From Streptomyces sp. S.PNR 29 (lineage in GTDB: Bacteria; Actinomycetota; Actinomycetes; Streptomycetales; Streptomycetaceae), in NCBI RefSeq assembly GCF_030386795.1, contig NZ_JANUQM010000012.1:186001-250000 (forward strand): a stretch of DNA of 64,000 nt, given 5' to 3'. Positions 1 to 8,104 of the stretch are shown piece by piece. Every line of letters begins with the position of its first letter. The stretch's first letter is position 1. The notes beneath the pieces are model-generated. The model saw nothing but the letters and a program-made list of their open reading frames with translations, made no database searches and had not been told where the DNA came from. The translations under genes and the position numbers were made by a program.

Positions 1-296
1 CGACGAGACCGGTCAGGACCGCGGGACAGCGTCTCCGGGCACGCAGGGGCATGGGGCGGCTCCTCGATGGGGGGTGGGGACACGCGTTCGGCGCACAGTG
101 TGGCCGTCGCACGATGGTCATGTACAGACCAAGCTCTTCCCGGCCACCCCTGCTACGGCGTTGCGGGGCGACCGCCGCCGTCTTGGGAGAAGGTGGAAGG
201 AGACGGCAGGGGCGTCGAAAAACGGTTCTGTGCGCGGTAGAACAGGGCAGTCGGCACCGGGAAGGCGTGCCGCTCGGATCAGAAGGCGGGCGTGGG
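1..296. other. left-edge stretch without a supported gene
   Basis: The frame of the first gene stays open leftward into this stretch, but the translation here is arginine- and glycine-rich and resembles no domain. I see no clear promoter hexamers or RNA structure. It may hold the 5' untranslated region of the phosphatase. Confidence 0.4.
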
Positions 297-2369
297 ATGA
301 GTGCAGCCGGGTCCCCCGAGGGCGACGTACCGCCACGCGGCCCGGTGCGGCCCAGCGGGCTGCTCGACGTACTGGGCGTGGCCTCGGTGGTGCTGGACGC
401 CGAGGGGCGGATCGTGCTGTGGAGCCCCCAGGCCGAGGAGCTGTTCGGGTATCCGGCGCAGGAGGCGCTGGGGCAGTACGCCGCCCGGATCATGATCCAC
501 GACCAGCACCTCGATCTGGTCGTCAAACTGTTCGCCGACGTCATGGACACCGGTCAGAGCTGGGCCGGGGCCTTTCCGATCCGGCGCAAGGACGGCACCA
601 CGCGGCTCGTCGAGTTCCGCAACATGCGGCTCCTGGACGACCAGGGGGACGTCTACGCGCTGGGGCTGTGCGCCGACCAGTCGACCGTGCGCCAGGTGGA
701 ACGGGACGTGGCCCTGTCGACGCGGATGATCTCGCAGTCACCGATCGGGCTGGGCGTCCTGGACACGGATCTGCGGTACGTCTCGGTCAACGCCGCGCTC
801 GAACAGCTCAACGGCATCCCCGCCGAGCAGCACATCGGCCGGACGATCAGGGAGTTGCTGCCGGGTATCGACGTGGACGCCATGGAGAGCGTCATGCGCG
901 AGGTGCTGCGGACCGGCCGCCCGCTCATCGACCAACGCCTCGTGGGCCGTACCCCGGCCCATCCGGACGAGGACCGCGCCTGGTCCGTCTCGCTCTACCG
1001 GCTGGAGGACACGCGGGGCACCGTGCTGGGCCTGGCCGGTATGGCCGTGGACGTCACCGAGTCCTACCGGTCGGGCCTCGAAGCGGAGGCCGCACGGCGG
1101 CGTCTGGCCCTCGTCGCGGACGCCTCCACCCGGATCGGCACCACGCTGGAGCTGGAGCGCACCGCCCATGAGCTGGCCGGCGTGGCCGTGCCGGAGCTCG
1201 CCGACATCGCGGCAGTGGATCTGCTGGACGCGGTGGTCAAGGGCCGTCGCAGCAGCCTGGGCCCGGCCGAGCCCGCCGTGATCCGCGCCCTGGCCGTCCA
1301 GGCGCACGACGCACCGGAGGCCCTGCTGGCGGTCGATCCACCCGGCAGGGTGGCCCGGTACGGGCCCGACCGCCTCATCACCGAATGTGTGCGCAACGGT
1401 CAGCCGGTGATGGTGCCGCAGGTCAAGGACGAGGACCTGCCTCGCATCGCCCGCTCCCCGGAGGGGGCGGAGCTGCTGGGCCGGGCGGGCGTCCACTCCT
1501 ACCTGGCCGTGCCGCTGATCGCGCGCGGCGAGGTGCTCGGCGCCCTCGACCTCAAACGCACCCACAATCCCCTGCCGTTCGGCGAGGACGATCTGCTGCT
1601 GGCCCGGGAACTGGCCGCCCGCGCGGCCGTGCAGATCGACAACGCCCGCTGGTACCAGAACGCCCGTGACGCCGCCCTCACCCTCCAGCGCAGCCTGCTG
1701 CCCAGCCATCCGCCGGTGACGGGCGGTCTGGAGGTCGCCTCCCGCTACCAGCCCGCGGAGGCCACCAGCGAGGTCGGCGGCGACTGGTTCGACGTCATCC
1801 CGCTGGAGGGCCGCAAGACCGCGCTGGTCGTGGGCGATGTGATGGGCAGCGGCATCACGGCGGCGGCGACCATGGGGCGACTGCGCACGGCGACGAACAC
1901 CCTGGCCTCCCTCGACCTGGACCCCGCCCAGGTCCTGGAGCACCTGGACCGGAGCACCGCGGGCCTGGACCAGGCCATCGCCACCTGTGTGTACGCCGTG
2001 CACGACCCTCATCTGCGGCAGTGCAGGATCGCCAACGCCGGGCACCTGCCGCCGGTCCGCATCCGCGCCGGACACCCCCCGGAGCTGCTCGACCTGCCCA
2101 CCGGGGTGCCGCTGGGCGTGGGCGGGGTCGCCTTCTCCACCACGACCGTCGGCCTCGGACCCGGCGACCGGCTCGTGTTCTACACCGACGGTCTCGTCGA
2201 GACGCGGCGGCATCCCCTCGACGAGCGCCTCGGCACGCTCCTGTCCCTGCTTCAGGGTCCGGACCGCCCTCTTGAGGAGGTCTGCGACCACCTCCTGCGC
2301 GCTCTGCACGAGCCGGACAACTCCGACGACGTGGCCCTGCTCATCGCACGGGCGACGACACCGGCATAG
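297..2369 (+). CDS. PAS-PAS-GAF-PP2C serine phosphatase (SpoIIE/RsbU type)
   Basis: A 690-residue signalling phosphatase. Two PAS domains lie at about residues 15-130 and 150-265, a GAF domain at about 275-440, and a SpoIIE-type PP2C domain at about 455-690. The PP2C part keeps the metal-binding signatures EVGGDWFD, VGDVMGSG and YTDGLVE. Such proteins dephosphorylate anti-sigma-factor antagonists in partner-switching cascades, with the sensor domains tuning activity; no kinase or antagonist gene is adjacent, so the partner is unknown. I chose the ATG at 297 because homology starts just after it and the upstream extension is low-complexity. There are no membrane segments, so it should be cytosolic. 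It faces the PrmC-like gene convergently. Confidence 0.9.
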   Translation: MSAAGSPEGDVPPRGPVRPSGLLDVLGVASVVLDAEGRIVLWSPQAEELFGYPAQEALGQYAARIMIHDQHLDLVVKLFADVMDTGQSWAGAFPIRRKDGTTRLVEFRNMRLLDDQGDVYALGLCADQSTVRQVERDVALSTRMISQSPIGLGVLDTDLRYVSVNAALEQLNGIPAEQHIGRTIRELLPGIDVDAMESVMREVLRTGRPLIDQRLVGRTPAHPDEDRAWSVSLYRLEDTRGTVLGLAGMAVDVTESYRSGLEAEAARRRLALVADASTRIGTTLELERTAHELAGVAVPELADIAAVDLLDAVVKGRRSSLGPAEPAVIRALAVQAHDAPEALLAVDPPGRVARYGPDRLITECVRNGQPVMVPQVKDEDLPRIARSPEGAELLGRAGVHSYLAVPLIARGEVLGALDLKRTHNPLPFGEDDLLLARELAARAAVQIDNARWYQNARDAALTLQRSLLPSHPPVTGGLEVASRYQPAEATSEVGGDWFDVIPLEGRKTALVVGDVMGSGITAAATMGRLRTATNTLASLDLDPAQVLEHLDRSTAGLDQAIATCVYAVHDPHLRQCRIANAGHLPPVRIRAGHPPELLDLPTGVPLGVGGVAFSTTTVGLGPGDRLVFYTDGLVETRRHPLDERLGTLLSLLQGPDRPLEEVCDHLLRALHEPDNSDDVALLIARATTPA

Positions 2370-2492
2370 GCCGGCGAACAGTCCGCAACCGCCGTCGGGC
2401 GGCGCGGTGGCCCGGCTCCGAGCGTCGCCCGCTGTCCTCTGCCTCGGCCCGCTGCCGCTGCCCGCTGTCCGTACGAGAGGGCCAGGACGTGC

Positions 2493-3287
2493 TCACGGCC
2501 TGACGCCGATCACCACGGTGGCGTACCGCTCCTCGGAGACGGCCAGACGTGTCGTCAGTCCGCCGCGGCGGAAGGCGTCCACGGCCGTCGGCGCCTGGCG
2601 TTCGCTCGTCTCGACCAGGACGCAGCCGCCGGGCGCGAGCCAGCCGGCCGCCCCGGCGGCGACCCGGCGCAGTACGTCCAGGCCGTCCACGCCGCCGTCC
2701 AGGGCGACCAGCGGCTCGTGGTCCCGGGCCTCGGCCGGCAGCAGACCGACCTCGTCGCTGGGAACGTACGGCACGTTGGCCGCGAGGATGTCGACACGCC
2801 CGCGCAACGCGCCGGGCAACGCGTCGAACAGGTCGCCCGCGTGCACCCGACCCCCGACGGCGGCGACGTTGCGGCGGGCGCAGCGCACGGCGGCGGGGTC
2901 GATGTCGGCGGCGTGCAGCTCGACCCCGCCGAGCGCGGCGGACAGGGCCGCGCCGACGGCTCCGGAGCCGCAGCACAGGTCCACGACGACGGCCGCCTCC
3001 GGCGACTGGGCGAGGGCCTGCTCCACCAGGAACTCGGTACGGCGGCGGGGGACGAAGACGCCCGGTTCCACGGCGATGCGCAGTCCGTGGAACTCGGCCC
3101 AGCCGAGGACGAGTTCGAGGGGCAGGCCGGCGACGCGGCGGTCCACCAGGGCGGCGAGCTCCTCCGGGGTGCGGGCGGTGGCCAGGATCAACTCCGCCTC
3201 GTCCTCGGCGAAGACACAGCCCGCCGCGCGCAGCACGGCTGCGACGGAGTCACGGGAGGAGGGGGAGGCAGGGAAAACAGGGGGCAT
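2493..3287 (-). CDS. PrmC/HemK-like protein-(glutamine-N5) methyltransferase paralogue
   Basis: A 264-residue class I SAM-dependent methyltransferase. The SAM-binding glycine motif VDLCCGSGAVG is present, and the catalytic NPPY signature of PrmC appears as NVPY followed by VPSDEV. It is shorter than true PrmC and lacks a clear release-factor-binding N-terminal domain. It fits the PrmC-related group of unknown substrate rather than the release-factor enzyme. It stands alone, convergent with the phosphatase and divergent from the conflict operon. The role as an N5-glutamine methyltransferase is inferred from family; the substrate is unknown. Confidence 0.85.
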   Translation of the reverse strand: MPPVFPASPSSRDSVAAVLRAAGCVFAEDEAELILATARTPEELAALVDRRVAGLPLELVLGWAEFHGLRIAVEPGVFVPRRRTEFLVEQALAQSPEAAVVVDLCCGSGAVGAALSAALGGVELHAADIDPAAVRCARRNVAAVGGRVHAGDLFDALPGALRGRVDILAANVPYVPSDEVGLLPAEARDHEPLVALDGGVDGLDVLRRVAAGAAGWLAPGGCVLVETSERQAPTAVDAFRRGGLTTRLAVSEERYATVVIGVRP

Positions 3288-3612
3288 GGAAGCCGAGAGC
3301 CTTTCGGGAACCGAAGGGCGCTCCCGCGGTCACCTACTGCCGGTGATCCGCACGGTGTTGAGGTGAGAGCACCCGAGCCGACACAGCGGTGATGGGTCTC
3401 ACCTCCTCGGCGTCCGACGACCGGGACGATCCGCGGCCGGACGGCCACACTACCCGAACGACCTCGACGCCGGGCGACGGGGCAGCCCCCTCGGCTTCTG
3501 TCCACCTTGCGCATCCGCCATGTTCACGGGCCGCTCCGGGACTACCATCATGACCGGCCGCGAAGCGACACTCACCATGTGTCACCAAGACGGCCTGATC
3601 ATCGGGGGGCTC
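3288..3612. promoter_or_regulatory. divergent intergenic region with a 9-bp inverted repeat
   Basis: This 325-base gap separates the PrmC-like gene (leftward) from the conflict operon (rightward), so it should hold both promoters. GAGGTGAGA at 3360-3368 is matched by its perfect reverse complement at 3397-3405; three further C:G pairs are possible inside after a three-base bulge. It could be an operator pair or an RNA hairpin. I could not identify convincing -35/-10 hexamers. Confidence 0.4.
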
Positions 3613-4794
3613 ATGAAACGGTCAGTCGTCTTCGTGCACGGCACAGGTGTGCGGGAGAAGTCGTACAACTCGACCTTCGCCACCGTACGCACGGAGATCC
3701 ACAGAATCCGGCCGGGCTGGGAGGTGCGGGGCTGCCTCTGGGGGCCCGCGCAGGGCGCGAAGTTCGTCCGGGGTGGGATCTCGGTTCCCGGTTACGCCCG
3801 GTCCGGCGGCGGCGACAGGACGGCGGATCGAGACGCGTCCATCGCCGAGTGGGACGTGCTGTACAACGACCCCGGGTACGAGCTCCGCCTGCTCGGCCTG
3901 CGCCCACCGCCCAAGGCCGGGGTGGTTCGCGGCATCCCGCCCACCAAGCGTTTCCTCCGGACGGTCCAGGAGTTCCGGCCTTCTGCCGACCTCGTGGAGC
4001 GGCTCGACCGGCACGGCCTGTGCGCGGACTTCGAGACGGCGCTTCGCGCGGTGGCCGACTCGCCGGAGGTGCGCGACGCCGCCACCACCATCGACCAGAA
4101 CGGCTACGAGCACCGGCACGCCGTGGCCAAGGCCGTCGTCGCGGCCACGCTCGCCGGTGCCGAGGCTCGCGGCGCCGACGCCCTCGCCGGCCCGGCTCGC
4201 GACGCCCTGCTCGCCGCCCTCAGCACCGAGTTGTCCGGAGAGAGCCGGGCCCTGACCGGCAAGGTGGCGCAGGCCGTGAAGACCTCCGCGCTCCGGGCGG
4301 CCACCCGGTGGACGGTCGACCGGCGCGGCTCACTGAGCGACGGCATGCTCCCGATGGTGGGCGACATCCTGCGCTACCAGGCCCGCGGAGAGGGCATCCG
4401 CGAACTGATCCGGCGCACCGTCGAGCACACGCCCGGTGACAAGGTCACGCTGCTGGCCCACAGCCTGGGCGGTGTCGCCGCCGTGGATCTGCTGGCCATG
4501 GAACGGCTCGACCGGGTCGACCAGCTGGTCACCGTCGGCTCCCAGGCAGCACTCCTGTACGAATGCGGGGCCCTGACCGCCTGCGAACACCCGGACACCC
4601 TTCCGGCGCACTTCCCGGCCGCGTGGCTGAACATCCACGACCCATGGGATCTCCTCTCCTACGCCGCAGCGGCGGTGTTCAAGGGCCACGCGCACGATCT
4701 GGAGGTCTCCAACGGGCAGCCCTTCCCCCACGCGCACAGCGCCTACTGGTCCAACGCCGAGGTATGGGACGCCGTTTCCGCATGGCTGAGCTGA
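3613..4794 (+). CDS. alpha/beta hydrolase, first gene of the conflict operon
   Basis: A 393-residue protein opening with the alpha/beta-hydrolase strand and oxyanion signature VVFVHGTG (residues about 4-11). The nucleophile elbow AHSLGG places the catalytic Ser near residue 284, and HDPWD and HAHS late in the protein may supply the acid and His. It resembles lipase/esterase-like hydrolases; the long insert at about 60-230 is unlike small esterases. I chose the ATG at 3613, preceded by a GGGGGG stretch and at the start of the core; upstream in-frame ATGs at 3550 and 3580 are possible. Its end overlaps the caspase gene by 13 bases, which implies translational coupling. I infer it is a component, perhaps an effector, of the system. 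There is no signal peptide. Confidence 0.85.
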   Translation: MKRSVVFVHGTGVREKSYNSTFATVRTEIHRIRPGWEVRGCLWGPAQGAKFVRGGISVPGYARSGGGDRTADRDASIAEWDVLYNDPGYELRLLGLRPPPKAGVVRGIPPTKRFLRTVQEFRPSADLVERLDRHGLCADFETALRAVADSPEVRDAATTIDQNGYEHRHAVAKAVVAATLAGAEARGADALAGPARDALLAALSTELSGESRALTGKVAQAVKTSALRAATRWTVDRRGSLSDGMLPMVGDILRYQARGEGIRELIRRTVEHTPGDKVTLLAHSLGGVAAVDLLAMERLDRVDQLVTVGSQAALLYECGALTACEHPDTLPAHFPAAWLNIHDPWDLLSYAAAAVFKGHAHDLEVSNGQPFPHAHSAYWSNAEVWDAVSAWLS

Positions 4795-7094
4795 ACCGGA
4801 CCGACCCCGGCGACATCCACGCCGTCGTCGTCGGACTGGAGAACTATCCGAGGGCCGCGGAGATGAGCCTGCGCGGGGCGGCCGACAACGCCCTGCGCTT
4901 CGCTCGCTGGCTGCGCGGCGGGGGCGTCCCGAAGAAGAACATCACCGTGCTGCTCTCCGCCCTGGACGAGGACGAGTGCGTCACCGCCGCGGCCGAGGGC
5001 GCGGACGTCACCTGGCGGCCCGTCGGCACGGCGGAGGACATCCGTACGGTCTTCGTCCATGAGCTGGCCACCGTCTCCGGTGGTCTGCTGTACGTCTACT
5101 GGGGCGGTCACGGGGCCCTGGGCAGGGACCACGGCGGACGGCTGCTGTTCACACCGGACGCCTGCGCCGACGATCTGCGCTGCGTCGGCGTCGAGGAGCT
5201 GCGCGACTTCCTGACGCGCGACGACCTGTCCGGCTTCACGCAGCAGGTCTTCTTCTTCGACGCCTGCGCCGCGTTCGTGGAGCAGTACCAGCTCGATGTC
5301 GGCCCGGTACGCGTCCCCTTCCCCCGGCGCCCCCGACGCGAGGTGGAGCAGTTCCTGCTGTACGCGGCCCGCGACGGCCAGGAAGCGGAACAGGACAGCG
5401 CGACGGGCACGGGGCTCTTCTCCCGCACCGCCCTGGACTGGCTGGAGAAACGCGCGACCGACCTGCACCCGGACCTGCCCCGGCTCGAACGGCATGTGCG
5501 GACCAGTTTCGAGGACGGATACACCGATACGGGTCCGCTGCAGACACCGATGGCCTATCACTACCGTGCCCTCGACGGCACGGGGTTCAGCACGGCCTTC
5601 GCCCGCACGGACCGGGCGGCGCTGCTGGAGGTCGTCGGCACGCTGCACAAGGTGTTCGGAAAGGACGACAGCGCCTGCCTCATGTACGCCGCGCGGATCG
5701 GCAAGGCCTGTGGTCACTCGCCCGCCACCGCGAAGGACCCCGCGCAGTGGTTCGCGGGAGCCCTGCTGACCAGGCCTCGGATGATGGCCACGTTCATCGA
5801 GGCCCTGGTCCACGACAAGAAGAACAAGGCCGCGCGTGCCTTCCTCAGACTCGCTCTGGCCCACGGGGCTCCCGGTCTGCTGTCCGTCCAGGAACACGCC
5901 GATCTGCGGGACCTGCTCGCACGCTGGCCCGCCCTGTCGCCCGTCACGGTCAACATGCTCACCGACGCCGCGGCGCCGAGTGCCGACGCTCACGTGACAG
6001 CGAACGGCGTGCTGAGCACCGCACAGCTCATGGACCACGTCGCACGCCTGGAGGAGTACCCCGGGGGATGGAGTCAGGTGACGAAGCGGTTCCGGGTGCC
6101 TGCCCTCGTGGCGTTCACCAAGTACCTGACCGTCCATACCGGACCGTCCTCCGTGCCCTACCCCTTACGGAACAAGCTGGACCGGTGGGGCGACCGGGTC
6201 GCCGAGCGGCTGTTCGTGGAATCCGCCGACGTGGACGGTGTCCGTGACCGGGCGGCCGAGTGGGACGAGGAAGTCAGCGCATCCAGTGCACCCCCGCGTG
6301 TCGTCGTCCAGGTCTACCCCCAGGACGAGCCGGACACCTTCGTCTGCGTGGTCTGGTCCGACGCCGGGACGGGGAAGCTCGCCCAGTACAACGACCCGGA
6401 CAACGGAGTCCCCCTCAGTTCCGCACGCGGCGTGCGGCTCGTCCAGCGAGCTCTGGGGTCACTCACCGCGGAGGACGGCAGCACACCCGTGGTGGAGATC
6501 GTGCTGCGGCGCGAGCACATCGTGGACGTCCTGGTCCACGCGTGGGACGGCGCGGGTGGCACGGGCTCGCCGCTCCTGTTGGGAGTGGAGCAGGGTGTCA
6601 CGCTGCGTTGCGCACCCTTGGCCGCCGCCCACAGGGAGCAGAGCCGTCGCGCCTCTCTCAAGCGACGATGGGCGCGTCGATCTCTGGGCAAGGTCGTGCA
6701 TCTGGACGAATCACATGCCGACGACGATCCCCGGGCGACGAGGGCGTACGGGGCGCTCAGCACCGATGGCGACGCGTCACGCGCGGTCGTGCTCAGTGGC
6801 CGAAGAGCCGGCGCACTGCTGGTCCGGGCCGCGCTCGCCGTGGGATACCCCGTCGTCCTGTGGGACAGCGAGGACTCACAAGCCCTGGACCCCGCCGTCT
6901 TCGCGCCGCTCCAGCCAGAGGGCGATCTCGCCCACCTGCCCGAACGCGTGCGGTCGTACTGGGCACGGACCCGTCTGGATCCGGTGGGTCATCCCGTACG
7001 GCCGGCCCTCCTCCTCGAAGACCACGACCGGCAGCTTCCCCCGGTGCTGTCGCTGACCCGATCGCCCGACCCCGAAGAGGAAGCGAGTTGCTGA
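4782..7094 (+). CDS. caspase-like protease with VMAP-type C-terminal region
   Basis: A 770-residue protein. Residues about 8-260 form a caspase-like (peptidase C14) domain: the His of WGGHG is residue 110 and the Cys of DACA is residue 162, matching the catalytic dyad. A helical middle region (about 270-500) resembles effector-associated/VMAP-M regions. Residues about 506-770 resemble the VMAP C-terminal domain (VVLWD, LPERVRSYW, LLLEDHDRQLPP). Such proteins are predicted to be the executioner that a MoxR/vWA switch releases. Leu462 is encoded by a TTA codon at 6165-6167, the rare codon read by bldA tRNA in Streptomyces. The stop overlaps the next ATG by one base (TGATG). Proteolytic targets are unknown. 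Confidence 0.88.
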   Translation: MAELNRTDPGDIHAVVVGLENYPRAAEMSLRGAADNALRFARWLRGGGVPKKNITVLLSALDEDECVTAAAEGADVTWRPVGTAEDIRTVFVHELATVSGGLLYVYWGGHGALGRDHGGRLLFTPDACADDLRCVGVEELRDFLTRDDLSGFTQQVFFFDACAAFVEQYQLDVGPVRVPFPRRPRREVEQFLLYAARDGQEAEQDSATGTGLFSRTALDWLEKRATDLHPDLPRLERHVRTSFEDGYTDTGPLQTPMAYHYRALDGTGFSTAFARTDRAALLEVVGTLHKVFGKDDSACLMYAARIGKACGHSPATAKDPAQWFAGALLTRPRMMATFIEALVHDKKNKAARAFLRLALAHGAPGLLSVQEHADLRDLLARWPALSPVTVNMLTDAAAPSADAHVTANGVLSTAQLMDHVARLEEYPGGWSQVTKRFRVPALVAFTKYLTVHTGPSSVPYPLRNKLDRWGDRVAERLFVESADVDGVRDRAAEWDEEVSASSAPPRVVVQVYPQDEPDTFVCVVWSDAGTGKLAQYNDPDNGVPLSSARGVRLVQRALGSLTAEDGSTPVVEIVLRREHIVDVLVHAWDGAGGTGSPLLLGVEQGVTLRCAPLAAAHREQSRRASLKRRWARRSLGKVVHLDESHADDDPRATRAYGALSTDGDASRAVVLSGRRAGALLVRAALAVGYPVVLWDSEDSQALDPAVFAPLQPEGDLAHLPERVRSYWARTRLDPVGHPVRPALLLEDHDRQLPPVLSLTRSPDPEEEASC

Positions 7095-8101
7095 TGACCG
7101 GCTCGACCGGTGCGGCCGCCGAAGATCCCGCATGGAGGATCTTCCGGGGCGACGGCACGAAACACACCACAGAGATCCCCGAAGCCCCGCCGTGGCGTAG
7201 CTTCACCGGCCACGCCGACGAGGCGGACGGCGACAACGCCCCTGCGGACGACGCACTGCGGGCCGGGCCGAAGGCCCGTTACGTGATCGGCGAGGAAGAG
7301 GTCGACGTGATCAACGCCGCCCTGCATCTGCGCCGCCCGCTGCTGGTCACGGGCCATCCGGGCGTGGGGAAGACCATGCTGGCCGACGCCATCGCCCATG
7401 AGTTGGACCTGGGCCGGGTGCTCCGCTGGCCGGTCAACAGCCGGTCCACCCTCCAGGACGCGCTCTACCGGTACGACGCGATCGGCCGCCTCCAGGAGGG
7501 CAGTCTGCCGTCCGCCGACGGTCAGGTGGCGCCGGGCATCGGCAAGTACGTCCGCCTCGGCGCTCTGGGCACCGCGCTGGTGCCGGCCGCGCGGCCCCGC
7601 GTCCTCCTCGTCGACGAACTCGACAAGGGCGACGTCGATCTCCCGAACGACCTGCTCACGGTGTTCGAGGAGGGCTCCTTCGAGATTCCCGAGCTCTCCC
7701 GGCTCCCCGAAGAGCAGTCGGAGGTCGATGTGTTCACGGCGGACCGGGGCGACCAGGTGACGGTACGTCGAGGGTTCGTACGCTGTACGCAGTTCCCTGT
7801 CGTAGTGATCACCAGCAACGGCGAACGTGACTTCCCGCCGGCGTTCCGGAGGCGCTGTCTGCCCCTGCACCTGCACGATCCGCGCAAGGAACGCCTCAAG
7901 GAGATCATCGTCAGTCATCTCGGCCCGGACGCACTCATGGAGGCCGACGATCTGATCGACACGTTCCTGAAGGAACGCAGCGTGAAGGAACTCGCCACCG
8001 ATCAGCTGCTCAACGCCGTCTTCCTGCGCAGAGGAGGAGCCCGGCTCGACCCCAGGGGTCTCCTGCGGACCGTGCTGCACCAGCTCAACCCGGGCGGCTG
8101 A
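7094..8101 (+). CDS. MoxR-family AAA+ ATPase
   Basis: A 335-residue AAA+ protein. Walker A is GHPGVGKT (residues 87-94), Walker B is LLVDELDK (about 171-178), and the sensor region reads VITSNGERDFPPAFRRRC. The first 80 residues are a poorly conserved acidic and Trp-containing extension. MoxR ATPases usually act as chaperones or switches with a vWA-domain partner, and here that partner is encoded next. In vWA-MoxR-VMAP systems the ATPase is thought to license the effector. The ATG overlaps the stop of the caspase gene; an in-frame TTG at 7088 is less likely. Cytosolic. Confidence 0.92.
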   Translation: MTGSTGAAAEDPAWRIFRGDGTKHTTEIPEAPPWRSFTGHADEADGDNAPADDALRAGPKARYVIGEEEVDVINAALHLRRPLLVTGHPGVGKTMLADAIAHELDLGRVLRWPVNSRSTLQDALYRYDAIGRLQEGSLPSADGQVAPGIGKYVRLGALGTALVPAARPRVLLVDELDKGDVDLPNDLLTVFEEGSFEIPELSRLPEEQSEVDVFTADRGDQVTVRRGFVRCTQFPVVVITSNGERDFPPAFRRRCLPLHLHDPRKERLKEIIVSHLGPDALMEADDLIDTFLKERSVKELATDQLLNAVFLRRGGARLDPRGLLRTVLHQLNPGG

Positions 8102-8104
8102 GAG

